64,000 nucleotides of DNA from positions 28,818,908 to 28,882,907 of the forward strand of contig JAJKFL010000003.1 in assembly GCA_021186555.1 (NCBI GenBank), given 5' to 3'. Source of the stretch: Reticulitermes speratus. Taxonomy: Eukaryota > Arthropoda > Insecta > Blattodea > Rhinotermitidae. Below are positions 24,701 to 38,900 of this stretch, piece by piece. Each line of letters begins with the position of its first letter. The first letter of the stretch is position 1. The position numbers and the translations under genes are program-made. Under the pieces are notes generated by a model that saw only the letters and a program-made list of their open reading frames with translations, did no database searches and was not told the origin of the DNA.

Positions 24701-27700
24701 CTGTTAGTGTCCTAACTGGCATGGCAGAGTCAGCTTCACTTTCCTCTGTGTCTTCTTTGGACAGTTGTTCAGCTAGATCTTCTAAATTTTCCGTTGAAAG
24801 CTCTTCACCATGACTCTCAAGGAGCTCATTTATGTCACCAACTTCTACATCATCTAGTCCTATTTCCTTTGCTATCTCTGTCACATTCTCTGTTATTGAT
24901 GCAAGGGTAGTGTCGTGCTCTTGCGAATCCAGAATGCAGTCAGGCCAAAGCTTACACCAGACACCATTCATACATGATTTTGACACTTCACTCCATGCCG
25001 CTGAAATGTTGGAGATCCCTTTCATGATGTCGTATGACTTCCAGTAGTCTCTCAACATGACATTATCAGACACTTGAATAGCCTCAGAAAGTCCCTTGAG
25101 TGTTGTCCATAAGTAATACGCCTTGAAGGTGGATATTGCTCCTTGATCCATGGGTTGTAAAAGTGAGGTTGTGTTTGGTGTAAGTTTAAGTTACAATGTC
25201 GCGACCATCTGTGCCTAGGAAGTTGGGCAGAGTCATGACTCATCACCCCCTCCAATCATGATCTGTGAGAGACGCAAAAGTGAAAAAGGCGTAAATTGAA
25301 GTGGTGGAAACCGAGTCCTACCTGTTTACTCAGAAACACAGAACCATTAGAAACCAAATAAGAACATTACTTTTGGTATTTTAAATAATCTGAACTGCTC
25401 ACCTCTCCACACTGCTGTGGTATTCGCTGCCTGCTGATCCTCCAACTGCATATAAGAGACCATCCATGACAGCCACTCCCACCCTGTTACGAGGAACTGA
25501 CATGGGACTACAAGGACGCCACTGGTCTATTACTGGATTATACCGATCCACCCAGTCTGAATCATAACTACTCCCAGGAGAGTTGTTACGCCCCCCTACA
25601 GCATAAAACATGCCCTGAGGAAAAATTAAAAAGGCTTAAATGACATACATATATACATAAGTATAAGTGGCAAAAGAAATACATTACAGTTACCTTTAGA
25701 AATGCTCCTCCTAGCCCAGATCTAGGTACAGTTAACTTAGCAAGCTGTGACCATGTACGATCATCTGCATTATAGCCTTCAACGAGATCTAGTGAATTTC
25801 TGAGATAACCTCCAGCTATGTAAATTATTCTTGGAGTATTGGGTGTACGTTCCTTCACACATGGTTTCTTGTGCAGGGTCAGATCCTGTGTAGAGAGAAA
25901 CAATGATGCTTATAGACCTACAGCAACTTCTGAAACATGAGATTGAGTCCACATTTTCATAAGTTGATTCTTGATGTGTTTTTAGTTCCTCAGAACAAAA
26001 TAGAGTAAAACCTCGATGCATCGTTTTTCAGGGTGGTGGAAAACAAAAACGATATATATGGGAAAACAACAGTACCGGGAAACCACTAAAAATTATAGAT
26101 AAGAACAATTTAATGATTATTATTACTTCTTGCTGAGAAAATCTTTCATTGACGTTTGTTTTGTGCAAACTTTACTCCTCAATCAAAGTACGATTTTTCA
26201 AGGCCTAGAACACTTTCACGATCACTGTCACGCGTGCTGTGCGCATAAAAGAAATATTTTACTTTCAACAGCGCTTCATGCGTCTCAGCAAAGTTCGGCA
26301 CAACTTCGGGTTCGCCATCTTCTTCTCCTCCTTCCCCCTCCACACTCCCGGACGCCACGAGGCTCACGCACAGCTCCTGCACTGTTTCTACACCACAGGT
26401 TGCCACGTGACTGTCCACAGAGACGTAGTCCTCGAATTTATCTTTGTTCATGCCAGTGAACTTTTCCCAGTCTTGGCGGAAATCGTCGTCATCGTTGGTC
26501 AATACGACGTCACTATCGCCTGAAGACTGTCCGTGCACGTAACCAGCTTTCCGAAAACAATTTTCGATTGTCTGCTGGGTTACTTGTTGCAAGGCTGCAA
26601 CAGTGTAGTGCAAAGCTTCCAACACGTTTATCTTATTTTTCGTATTTTTGCCTGCATCCATTAAGCAAACAGCTGTTTGCACGAGGCGGTTTCATTAAAG
26701 CTGCTTATAACACTTTATTACCCCTAAATCAAGGGGCTGGAGCACACTTGTACAATTTGCCGGGTACCGTATGACTTTTACATTTCTTAGAAACGATGTA
26801 CGAGTATACTTTGGATGTGCGGCACAATTGTCCACAAAGAGGAGAATGTTCCTCTTTTGCGCATCCATACTTGCGTCTAATGAACGCAGAAATGAAGAAA
26901 AAATGTCTGTGTTCATCCACGCTTTATTGTTCGCGTGGTATTTGGTGGGTAATTTTTTTATACTCTTGAAACATCGCGGTTTCGGAGACTTTCCGATAAA
27001 AATCGGCACTTGTCACTTCCATCACTGTTAAAACAAAGTAAAACAGTAACTTTCCCGAGTCTTTCGAAGATGTTGTATAAGAATATACATGCATCTCAAT
27101 CTCGCGGAAAACCAAAATGATAGAAATTAAGGCAATTTTCTCATTCTGGTATTTGGTTCAACACGTAGCAGGCAATCCAGACGGCACTAAGACAGCAATA
27201 CATGCGCGCGCAGCGCACTAAATCGTCGTTTCAAATTTAAAAAAAAACTATCCATGTGGGAAAATGTTGCGTCAGGACCGTGATTTTTCAGTGATCGATG
27301 CGATAAAATGACAGTTCGAGGGCCGATGGAGGCGGGGAAAAATAGTGTTATTAATATGGGGCTAGTTCCGAGACCAAATAAGGCAGACAATATATGAGGG
27401 AAAACGAAGGTAACGGGAACGACGCAACGAGGTTCCACTGTACTTCAAATATCATAGTATGTACTTATTTTCTACACAAAAAAATGATTATACGGAATGG
27501 AATGAATGTGAATAAAGTTCTGTAACTGAGGTTACAGCATGCAGATTACATGTTGTGTCAGAGGAAGTATTGTATTTGACAACACTCTCGACTGCTAAGA
27601 TTACCAAAAGATACAAACAACATAACAAATTTACGAATTAACAGGATATAATAATTATATTTACTTCTTTAACTTCTTTCATTGTAATCAAATCTATAAT

Positions 27701-29874
27701 AGTCTTTATACCCTTCTTGTGGTATTAAATGGTATTGCTGAACATGGCCAAGAAGGCTGAAACATGTAGGAGACGTTAAATAATAAATGTATTTGTGATT
27801 CATGAATGTGTACCTTGTTGGCTGTATCATTTGATAAAATTAGCGTACATGGCTAAAATGAATTATAAAATTATCGTTGCTAAGACTATACTGTCAATGG
27901 TGGAGTAATTAAATATGAGTAAAGAACACTGGCAAAATGATAAAAACAGGGGAAAACGAAGTACTCAGAGAAAAACCTGTCCCAGTGCCACTTTTTCCAC
28001 TACAAATTCCATACAGACAAGCCTGGGATCAAACCTGGGCTTCCATGGTCAGGGGTCAGTGATTAACCACCTGAGATATAGTGCAGCATGACTGCATGCT
28101 GTTATGTGGCAACACTGCTGTTCATTTCTTTCACTTATCTTCATGCTAACAATAACCATCTACAGCCCAGTGTACCACTTGCTGTAACATTTCAACTCCG
28201 CATTCTGCCCCTAAAATTCACTCACATGTTTCATGCAATTTTTTGAACAACTAGCCATTATTTCTCTAAACAGCATGAACTGACCTGCCTTTATAATGAA
28301 GACAGTTTGTTTTCTACAAAACAGGAACTCAATTTTTATACATAATGTGAAATTAATGCCAGTCTTCAAAGGTTTAATTCTGTCATACATAAACCATTCC
28401 CGGATCAGCCCGAGTTTTTATGCATGCAAGTAAGAAGAATGCATGACCTTTTTCATCTTATTACATTATGCACTGAATTACAAACTTGCTATTGAAATAT
28501 CCTCTACAAGCATGATAGGGTTTAGAAAATATGCACTTCTACATATCTCTCAAAGAGTAAAACATAACAGACAGTAAATGGAATATGATTCTATGCAAAG
28601 TGTGTTTGTTCATGAAGCTTGTGTTTCTGGTATTATGCACAAGCACATAATGCATGATTTTCTTCTTCTACCCTCTCCCCCCATGTTCTGTGCTTAGGTA
28701 CAGAAGTTCAGTTCTAAAAAAATGTGGTCGTTCTCTAAGCCTTAGTTCCTGGAGTAAAACAAAAATACTTCTGCTACAATGTTTACCACCCATTCATATA
28801 AACTGATGATTAATGGTACTCTGCTAATTCCTGCCTTCTTATACGCTGGCCCTCAGGTGATGATACAATGGACAATTATCAGAGATGACAGGAAATGAAT
28901 TAGATATTTAGCAACTATAACAACAAACCACCATAGTATTTGCTTTGAGAGACTAAGGAAACACTGGTTATACAGAATGGAGCGTAATATGTAATGATAA
29001 ACCGCTGTATTACCTTAAATATTTGAGCTAGGTACTCCCTACAGGCAGGTAATTTCTTGAGTACATCACAGTTCTTCATTTGGTCACGAAGAAAATTTGG
29101 TGTGAGATATTGGCACCGCACTGCATGTAGGATATGTTCCATTTTAGGGTACCTCTTCTCCTCATCATATTTAACCCATTTCAGTACAGCGTTATACACA
29201 TCACGTTCCTCCTGCACATTCAACTCGTCCTTTTTGATAAGAGCCACCAACTGGATTCCTGTTAATTGCAAGAACTCCTCCTCCAGACAGATCTGTGAAT
29301 TGACACATGTCATTTGATTGAATACTTTACTTTATAAAGAAAAAGTAAGCTTATGATGTTATGATGTTCATGTGTGTATTTGTTGTGTCTGACCACCCTG
29401 AATAAATTTCACCCAAATTATACATTTTGATGATATTAGATATGAACATCATGCCACTACAGGGCACCCCACATTTTTCGTGCTTAATTTCCTATTATCA
29501 GTAATATCAATCTGGTGGTCATGCAATTTTGTAGGGTGGATGTGACACCACACCTACAAGCAACATTTGTTAAGGTAATTCTTTGAAGAACGTCAAACAA
29601 CATGACACACATGATATTTACATTTCATTTTTTACATTATATTCACCGTGCATCATGATAACAATTCACAAGATTAAAACCAATGTATGCACTGTATTTT
29701 CATACACAGAGTCAACTGCCCCTACATATGTTTTGGTTTTAATAAGCCATCATCAGGGGTACCAAATTTTACATGTACTACACATCCATTAATTCATCAA
29801 ATAACGTCTCTTATGTCACACATAATATCAGTATTTAAGCATATAAAATCCTGGGAATAGTTGCGTATTTTTGC

Positions 29875-29912
<38 letters not shown>

Positions 29913-32900
29913 GTTAAAAGTTTAAAAAGTTTTTAAGATTACATTCATATATGTTGGTTTGAAATTCATGGCAGTCCTGTTTTTAGTGTACGGAATATCC
30001 AAGTAAAGTTGAGCATATCCTGTAAAAATATATGAGTGGATATCAACATCGTAGTATTTTATATCAAGCACGGTATCATAAAGAATATATATAGAGAAAG
30101 GGGCTATAATTTGAATGACATACCTGTATTATGTTGTTACATGTCCTGTGTTGTGATTTGTACTGACTGGTTATGCAATGGTTGTATTGTGGGTGACTGC
30201 ATAGAGTTGACTGCATGCGTGTTGTGAGTGGTAGGGGTAATGAACTTGAATGGGGGGTTTTCCTGTCCTGGATTTTGTTCGTTTTTGATAGTATATTTGT
30301 ATATAAAGATTCTCTAATATATTCATGTGCCATCCTTTTTTTTTTACAACTTTTTATTAATTCCATGGTGGACTGTAAAGGGCCATATTCATGTTTGTTA
30401 TTCAATATGTGTAATGCATAGGCTGATTTAGGTTCATTACTTTTTATATATCTATGGTGTTCTATGAAACGTGTTTTCAGGCTGCGTCTGGTTTGACCAA
30501 CATATTGCTTATTGCATGTATTGCATCTTATACTGTATATGCCACTATTTGTGTACATGTCAAGATTTATTTTGTGTGTTTTTTAGTAAGTTATGTGATG
30601 TATTACTAACTTGATATGTGATGCGTAGATTAGCATTTCTGAAAATATTAGTTACTTTTCATATTATGGGACTATAGTATTCAAAAACTATCCATTTTTT
30701 AATCATAAGCTTCACTTTACCAACACATGCACTATATTCTTACAATAATATCATACACCCCTACATATGTTTCGGCCGGTTACCGGCCATCCTCAGGGGG
30801 TCAAAGACTTTACAATAGACTATACATCAATTATAAAAGTTTGTACATCCTCTTAGAGTAAAACACTATTTCAATAAAATTGTAGTTCCCAATGAGTTCA
30901 ACTTTAAACTTCTAGGGAATATGTAGAATACAGAAATAAAATTATAAGAATTATAAAAATTATAAAAATTTTTACATGTTCTTTGTTATATTTAAAAATT
31001 ACTGGCAGTTGGTCTTGTATGCAGAATCGTGGAAATGTGCAGATTTCTGTGGAAATATTTACAATTATCAGTATCATATTACCGAAATAGGTATCTATTA
31101 GTTTTTAAGGGAGTGTTTGTTTTATGTTGAGACATACCTGTGTTCTGTTGTTGCATATTATTCCTTGCATGCTACACCATTTGGCTGCATGTGTCTAATA
31201 TTAATCTGTTTACTGTGCTTGGGTCCTGGTTGTGAGCGTAGGATTGTGCGCATGCGGGGGGGAGGGGGGTCGTGTTTGTAGAGGAGACACCACGTGGTAG
31301 GAGTTACGGTGAGGACTACAAACAGAAGCAGAAGAAGCAGAAGGAACATCACAGCTTCAAGATAGGATTTGGAATATAAGGATCTTGAATCAAGGAGGAA
31401 AACTCGAAAATTTGAAGAAGGAGATGCAGAAGAACGCAGTGTCTGTGCTAGGTGTTAGTGAAGTGTGGTGGAAGGGTCAAGGTGAAATAATTAGTGGTGA
31501 TTATACAGTGTATTATTCCGGGGGTGACAGGGCTGAAAGAGGTGTAGCAATAGTAGTGCATAAAAGCATAGTGAAAAGTGTTGTTAAGAAGAGTGTGTGT
31601 AGTGACAGAATCATTGGTGTTACATTGAAGGCAGAACTGGTAAGTATTTTGATAGTGCAAGTGTACATGCCAACATCGGACTATGAAGATGACGAAGTGG
31701 AAGAGCTGTATGATATAACTGAAGAAATTCTTAAAGAGGATGAAAGGGCATGACAAATACGATTATAATGGGGGAATTGGAACAGTGTGGTGGGAGATAA
31801 ATCACATCACAACACTGTTGGACCATATGGACAGGGAAGGAGGAATTAGAGAGGTCAAATGCTTATTGACTTCTGTGAAAGAAAAGGACCTGTCATAAGA
31901 CAGACTACAGAATAAATGAATGAATATGTGTTCATGTCTTGCCAATGGAAAGCAGGACAAAATCATATTACATAGCTAGATGCGGATTGCACATTCTCTG
32001 AAAATATGGCAAAAAGCTCAAAGATTTTGGAATAACAATGGCAGCTTTGTAGAGACTTGAAAGTTGTTGTTGTATTGCTTGGATTGCAGCAGGGCTACAT
32101 GAACTTTTGCTGTTTCTTATGTGAATGGGACAGTCGGGCAAAGACTTCCCATCACAAGAGGAGGGACTGGCCTTCCCGACAATTACTAGAACCGGGAACA
32201 AAGAATGTACAGCACCTACCGCTGGTAGAATCCAGCAACATTTTGCTGCCTCCTCTGCACATCAAACTAGGACTAACGAAGAACTTTGTTAAGGCAATGG
32301 ATCAGACAGGGCCAGTGTTTAGGTATCTCGCTGAGAAAATCCCAGGAATGAGTGCTGCAAAAATTAAGGAGGGTGTTTTCATCGGTCCTCAGTTCCGACC
32401 ACATTCTCAGTGGCACCGAGAAGAGGGCGTGAAATGATTTCTGTCTTTTAGAAACCAACTTTTTGGAAATAATAAGGCTGACAACTACAAGGAACTTGTT
32501 GAAAACCTGTTGTTGTCCTATGAGGAATGAGGTTGCAATAAGTCTTTAAAGAACCATTTTCTGCACTCTCACCTGGATTTTTTCCCGGAAAACTGTGAGG
32601 CACTGAACGATGAGTATGGCAAACGTTTTCATCATGATATCACAGCAATGGAGAAGAGATACCAGGACAAGTGGAGTTCATCGATGTTAGCAGACTATTG
32701 CTGGACAGTAACAAGGGATTCTCCTGGACTTGCGTACAAATGGCAGGCGAAGGGGCAGCGCATTTAATCAAGGCAAACCAGTCAGTATACACTATGTCAA
32801 GAATATAGTGTGTAAGGCATGTATAACTAAGTTAGATAATTTTTTTTTAAACTTTAGCCAATCAAGCCTTTTCGTGACCATTTTAGTGTTCAGCATCCCA

Positions 32901-35900
32901 AAATCTATAAAGGGAAACATATTTTGTTTCCAAAGCAGAAACAAAGTCAAAATTTGTTGTACAGTGTAATTGATAACATTTGTAATTACTTTTACAATAC
33001 CTGTAATTACAAATTAGACTATTCCATGTGACATCTGAGGGACTACCGCTTCCACCACCACCACTTCATAATTTGTACTCCTCACCAAGAACTATGACAA
33101 TAAATCAAGGCAGGTGAGATGGGTGGGGCATGTAATATACATAGCGCAATGAGAAAAGATGCATACAAAGTTCTGGTACAAAGACTTCAGGGAATGAAAC
33201 CATTTAGAAAACCTACGTAGTCAAGGACAGATAATATTAAAATGCATCTTAAAGAAATAGGCTGGGAGGGTGTCAACTACATTCATCTTGCACAGAATAG
33301 GGATCAGTGAAAAGTTCTTATGAACACGGACTTCAGAATCTTCAAGTTCCATAAAATGATGAGTAACTACTGGCTTCTCATGGTGGACTATGCTCCAAGG
33401 AGTTAGTTAGTTAGTCAGGCAGTCAGTCAATTAGTCATGAAATAATATCCCAAATACAGACATGGTGATGGTGTGAAACCTCCAGTTGGGATCAGAAAAG
33501 TTTACCTGACCTAGTCAGGGACCGTCCTAAAGGAAACTAGGCACAGCAACAGGCAACTAAATAATTAAAGTATTAATTTATGGCACTTCCTAGTCAAATC
33601 ATACAGATTAAAGAAATCAGAAGTTCTTGAGCACACCTCACTGAATATTTGTTGGAGTGAAAAATATTTTCAACAAAAATCGAAGAGAAAAATTAAACAA
33701 AACCTGTGCCCAATGCACTCTTCCCCTCAGTCTTGATGTTTTCAAGACAATTAAACAAAACAGAGTGCAACACACCAAAACTGTTACACTATGCATACAT
33801 TCCCTAACTTATTTCTTTATAGTGTGTAAACAGGAAATTTCCGGATCATACATTTTCAAGACAACAGAATCCCGAAGGTGAGAAATTCATTAGTCAACAC
33901 ATATTGTGGGACGCGACTCAGTAGGTGTACCTTATATTGTACCATAGTTATACATGCTACAGGCACATAGATAAAGTAAAATGGAAGATGGGCTGTAATT
34001 ATGGAAGGCAGTGAGATTATTTAGCTGTTCATACGTAATGAGAGGGGGACCCAGCTTAGCAGTGACATTTTAGATTACTGTGTGGATTCACGGAGTATGT
34101 ACCTGAGTAAAATGTTGCTCTATAAACAGAGTTGCTTTGTGGTTGAGATCTTTGCATCCATGCTGTTCCGCAAAGTTAGCAATACCAATTGCATTTGTGG
34201 GGTCAAGCTGACGTTCCAGGAACACACAGCATGCGTCGATGACATTAGCGACCTGTAACAATATTTGTTAAATTAATTGAAAGAATATACGTACATATGT
34301 TTTGGTAGGGAAGCATAAGCAACTGTATGTAACAGTATTTTCCAAACAATTTGCTGTCGAGCCCTTTTAGTTTTGATAAAACTTACTGGATCCTAAGACA
34401 TATAAAGGACCAACTAATCACATATAGCAGAGTCCTTCTTGTGAGGTTAACAGGTTCTTAGCTAGTCAATAAATTCCTTGAATTTTATGGAACCCAAAGG
34501 TTCATTGCCATATTCATAAGTGCCCATCATATGTCACTATCCTTAGGCAGGTGAATCCAGTCGAAACCATGTTCCTTAGAACAGTTTCACATTCAATTAT
34601 ATGCACACAACAAACTCCTTAGAACAATTTTACATTCAATTATATGCACACAACAAAAAAACTAGTACCAGAACAAACACCAGGAGAATCAACCCTATAT
34701 TCCGTTTTGTTTACAACCTATAGAGTCGTCACATTACCACATGACTTTGACCTATATATACTCCTGTCCGGACACCATATGGTTAGTACACCACTGACAA
34801 ACAAATGGTGAACACGAAGCAGCAGATATAGATATGTACAGTGTAACACTTCAACAGCCGTTTTACCAAACATAACCATTATATAATTTTAATAATGTTG
34901 ATTATACCTTAAATATTTTAGCTTAAAAATGTTTTATTATTGTTTTCAGTGACCACAAACAACACAGTTAGCGACATTTTATCTACTAACTTATATATTT
35001 TAATGAGTATCACACGTCTATAGCTGGTGTAATAAACAATTGAGTCCCTGAAGATGAACTAACATAGTTCGAAACATGTTGGACTATTTTTAATATAAAC
35101 TGTATTAAATAACAGATAATAAAGAGTATACATTTGTCAGAACACAGTTTTATATAATCAAGAAAATGTACGGTACAAATAACATAAAGATAACAAGTTT
35201 ATTCCAAATGCTACATTGATATTTATATCATGTCAGTAATCCACTGGCTATCATGGTAACATGAAATTTTGTGATAGAAGTGGCCAAAGTGCAAATTAAT
35301 TTCAAATATTGCTACAAACTCTTTCTCAGTTATAGATAATGTGACCTATCATTACTTTAAGATCAATGCAGCACCAATTTTTAGCCGAAAACATCTGTAG
35401 GAAAATGCATGTTTTGCATTTGACTAGTTGTTAGCAGTTATATAACTCTGCCTTGTGGGCCTAGAAGTTGGGAAAATGTAGGGGAAACTGAGCCACAGAG
35501 TCCAGACTGACACAGTAGAACTTTCAGCCAATCCTCTCTGTCTGTTACTGCTTTTCCCACACCATTTTCCTAGTAGCCCTCGACATTTTTGAACTATCTG
35601 CACCATTTTCACACATGCTGCACCCTCATTACACCATCAACATATGCCTTTATTAACTGGTGGTGAATATTGGTGAATTTTGATGGGGGATACTTGTTTT
35701 GCCCATAAAATCCAAATCACACTACAAATGTCTTTGTGGCATCACGTCTCCAGTGCCATTGCCACTGCATATCAACTTATCCACTGAACAGCATCTGACT
35801 GACTGACTGAATCTTGCATCATCTGTTGCATGTTACCCCTACTAAAAATGCTACCTCATACCAAAAAATAAAATGCTCAGTTAACACAGAACTAACAGGC

Positions 35901-38900
35901 TAGGGAATCTTACTTATGGAACATGTTTTGTAAGTAGATGACATTAGTCATGTTAACAACCATATTTTTCCTGGTTCATAGGAAGTTAAGAAGTTTCCTT
36001 TAATGTCCCAGTACCTTAGCACTAGCTGATGCCTCCAGTTCTACTAAGGTTCTTGTTATGAAATAAATTCGTAAATACTTGTGCACCTAGTATTTTCATA
36101 TGTTTCACTGAACATTTTTGATGATTGACTTAAAATAAAATGCATGAAGCAATTCGGAGCACTCTAAATGTGGGCAATGCCTGCTATCATTCAGTTTATA
36201 ATAGTCTGTGTTCCCATTTACTATCTAAAACATAAAGACATATAGAACTATCATTTTGCTAGTGGTTTTATATGGTCTTCTCATATTACATGAAGAATGC
36301 AGGCTGAGGGTGTTCCAGAATAGTGTACTGAGGAAGATATTTGGGCCTAAGACTTAGAAGTAACAGGTGGCTGGAGAAAACTGCATAATGAAGACCTTCA
36401 TGACTTGTACTCTTCACCAAATATTATGCGGGTGATTAAATCAAGGAGGATGAGATGGGCAGGGCATGTATCATGCATGAGGAAGAAGAGAAATGCATAC
36501 AGCATTCTGGTGGAGAAACCTGAGGGAAAGAGGCCACTTGCAAGACCTAGGCACAGATGTGAGGATAAAATTAAAATGGATCTTAAACAAACAGGATGGG
36601 AAGGAGTGGACTGGATTAATCTGGCTCAGGTTAGGAGCAAGCAGCAGGCTGTTGTCAACACAATAATGAATGTCTGGGTTCCATTAAATGAGGGATTTCT
36701 TGATGAGCTAAGAACCTATCAGCTTCTCAAGAATGACTCTGATCCAAAAATATTATAAGAATACACACCACCTTGAAGATCTTATTGTACTGCTGTATCA
36801 GATGAAATATCCACTTCTGCAGGACTAAGGTAATTTTAAACAACAGTTAGCTGATCATCTTATTAGGACACTGTCTTAAGGCAGTTTCAACATACTTCAT
36901 TCTTTACCTCCTTCCAATGCTATTTATATTCTGAACATAACTAAATGAGAAACTTGCTCTCTTCAGGTACAGTTGTGTGTATTCAAGTTCATCCTGAAGA
37001 GTATTTGAAACTAATGTTTGGTTTGTTCCAAAGCAGATGCCCTTACTTTAAAGTGAAAATTTATGAAATGTCACAAAGGCTTTGTGAGCTTTGTAGCTTT
37101 GAAGATGTATTTCACATACAGTTCTTAAATTTATCACTTTTATGTCACATTACTTTTCCGTTAAGTTTGAAAATCACTATGCTACTTGGAGTATTCTCAT
37201 AATACAAACACAGAGGCCTAACAGAATAGAGGAAAACTGTTCAAAGCCTTTAAGTGTGAAATTGAAATGACAGTCCTTTTATGTGTTTGCCAGAAAACCT
37301 GATTTCAGTTGTGTGCAATCAGTACACAGAGTGTGCTTCATGGACTGCATGAATATTCTTAGTGTAATGCTATCTTCTGTTTGATATGGACTGTGTTCAG
37401 TGACACTGCAGTTTTGTTAATACCTTGCTTTCACATGTGTCAATGACTTACACGTGCCAGTCACTGTTTGTGATAGACAGCTGTAATTCAAAGATTACAC
37501 TTCATATAGACTTTGTCATTACCTCAGCATATCTGTTAATTCCTTATGAATGCCTGTAAATAATGCACAAGGATCATTAAACTGATAAAGAAGAATGCTG
37601 AATGCTAGAATTTTAACTTTAAGTTTGTAAGGTGATGGTGTAAGTTTTGTAATTCAGAATAAAAACATAAGTTAATTCCCTCTTAGCTGCAGAATTATTT
37701 CACATACAGTAATACATCACTAGACTCCATCTTAAAGATCATGTGGTCTCAAAGACTGAAGTTTTTATTCTCCACGTTTGTAAGTCTGCCTGCAAGTAAC
37801 AATATTGCACACCTAAACTAAATGAATACTCATTATATCTGCTGTGTTACCTACCAAAATATACAAACCAAATTTAATTCTGGATTCAGGGGAAAATTTG
37901 GGCCATGAAATTCCATGAATGGGTGCACAACTTATCAAAATTTATTGAGCCCTGTGAAAGCCTGACTGACAGCCAGTTTATTAAGAGAAGGTAGGTGGTT
38001 ACAGACAAGTACTGACATCATTACAAAAATGCTTACTTATCAGTACTGCATTCAGTTTGTAAAAGTAAAGACCAGTCACAAATGAACACATTAACTCATT
38101 CAGGAGAGCTGCACAAATGCAATTGGGTACCTGCTGGCCAAGGTCAGGATTTTTCATTTTTGTGTCTACTAACGTATATTTACAAAAACAGTACTTCATG
38201 TTTCACATCCAAAAACAATATAAATGTGAAATGTATAAAAACATGTAATGCCATACCAGTATGGCTCAAGGCATGCAACATGTGTAACATGAACAACGTA
38301 TTGGTACAGCGCCCAGCTTACAAGTTAGTAAATCAAAATGTTCTGGTATGGCCTTCAGAGGCTGACATTGGAAAAAGTAGTGTACATGTATGTCACTCAA
38401 CACAGACATGTGTTAAAAATATTTTAACATAAATGGCAATTGGTCATATTGGTTGCAATAGAAATCATACTATTCGGGGGTATCTGGCCATGAACTCAAC
38501 CTATATTAAAATGTAAATGTATGGCAACCATCCTAAGAGGGTTAAAAAGAAAAGTCAGAGAACCCAATACATACCTGGAACATGGTGGCTGCTGGCAGTA
38601 GCTGACAGACTGTAACTTCTGTCACTCTTATCTGGCCTGTGTACATGAAGTGTAATATCCTTGCCATTGCAGTGGGACAGACACCTTGTAACTTTACTCG
38701 TGACATTTCACATTCTTTGAGACCACCTGTGAACATTGCCTGAAATAAAAGTCACACAAGCCTACTGAAATAAACTTATATAAGTGAGATCTCAAATCCT
38801 CACAGTGATGACTGAGAAGAATGCTGTCTCCTGGGCTATTACACCATGTAGACCAGTAGATGCATACCAACATTTCAGAGAATCCAGCTGCCTCTACTGT

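Larger units (their letters stand above)
29570..30715 (-). mobile_element. Penelope-like element, 5'-truncated, with GIY-YIG endonuclease and 3' pLTR
   Basis: The minus-strand ORF remains run from about 30712 ([13 protein letters not shown], one stop, [17 protein letters not shown]) into 30558-30085 with the GIY-YIG domain, and then a pLTR-like 3' part with a decayed hammerhead at 29719-29760 and the terminal ATGCACGGTGAATATAATGT region. Upstream it abuts the pLTR at 30716-31240 directly, as in truncated Penelope copies that keep a leading pLTR. It sits in the Keap1 intron between 34102 and 29293, in the same direction as Keap1. Confidence 0.8.
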
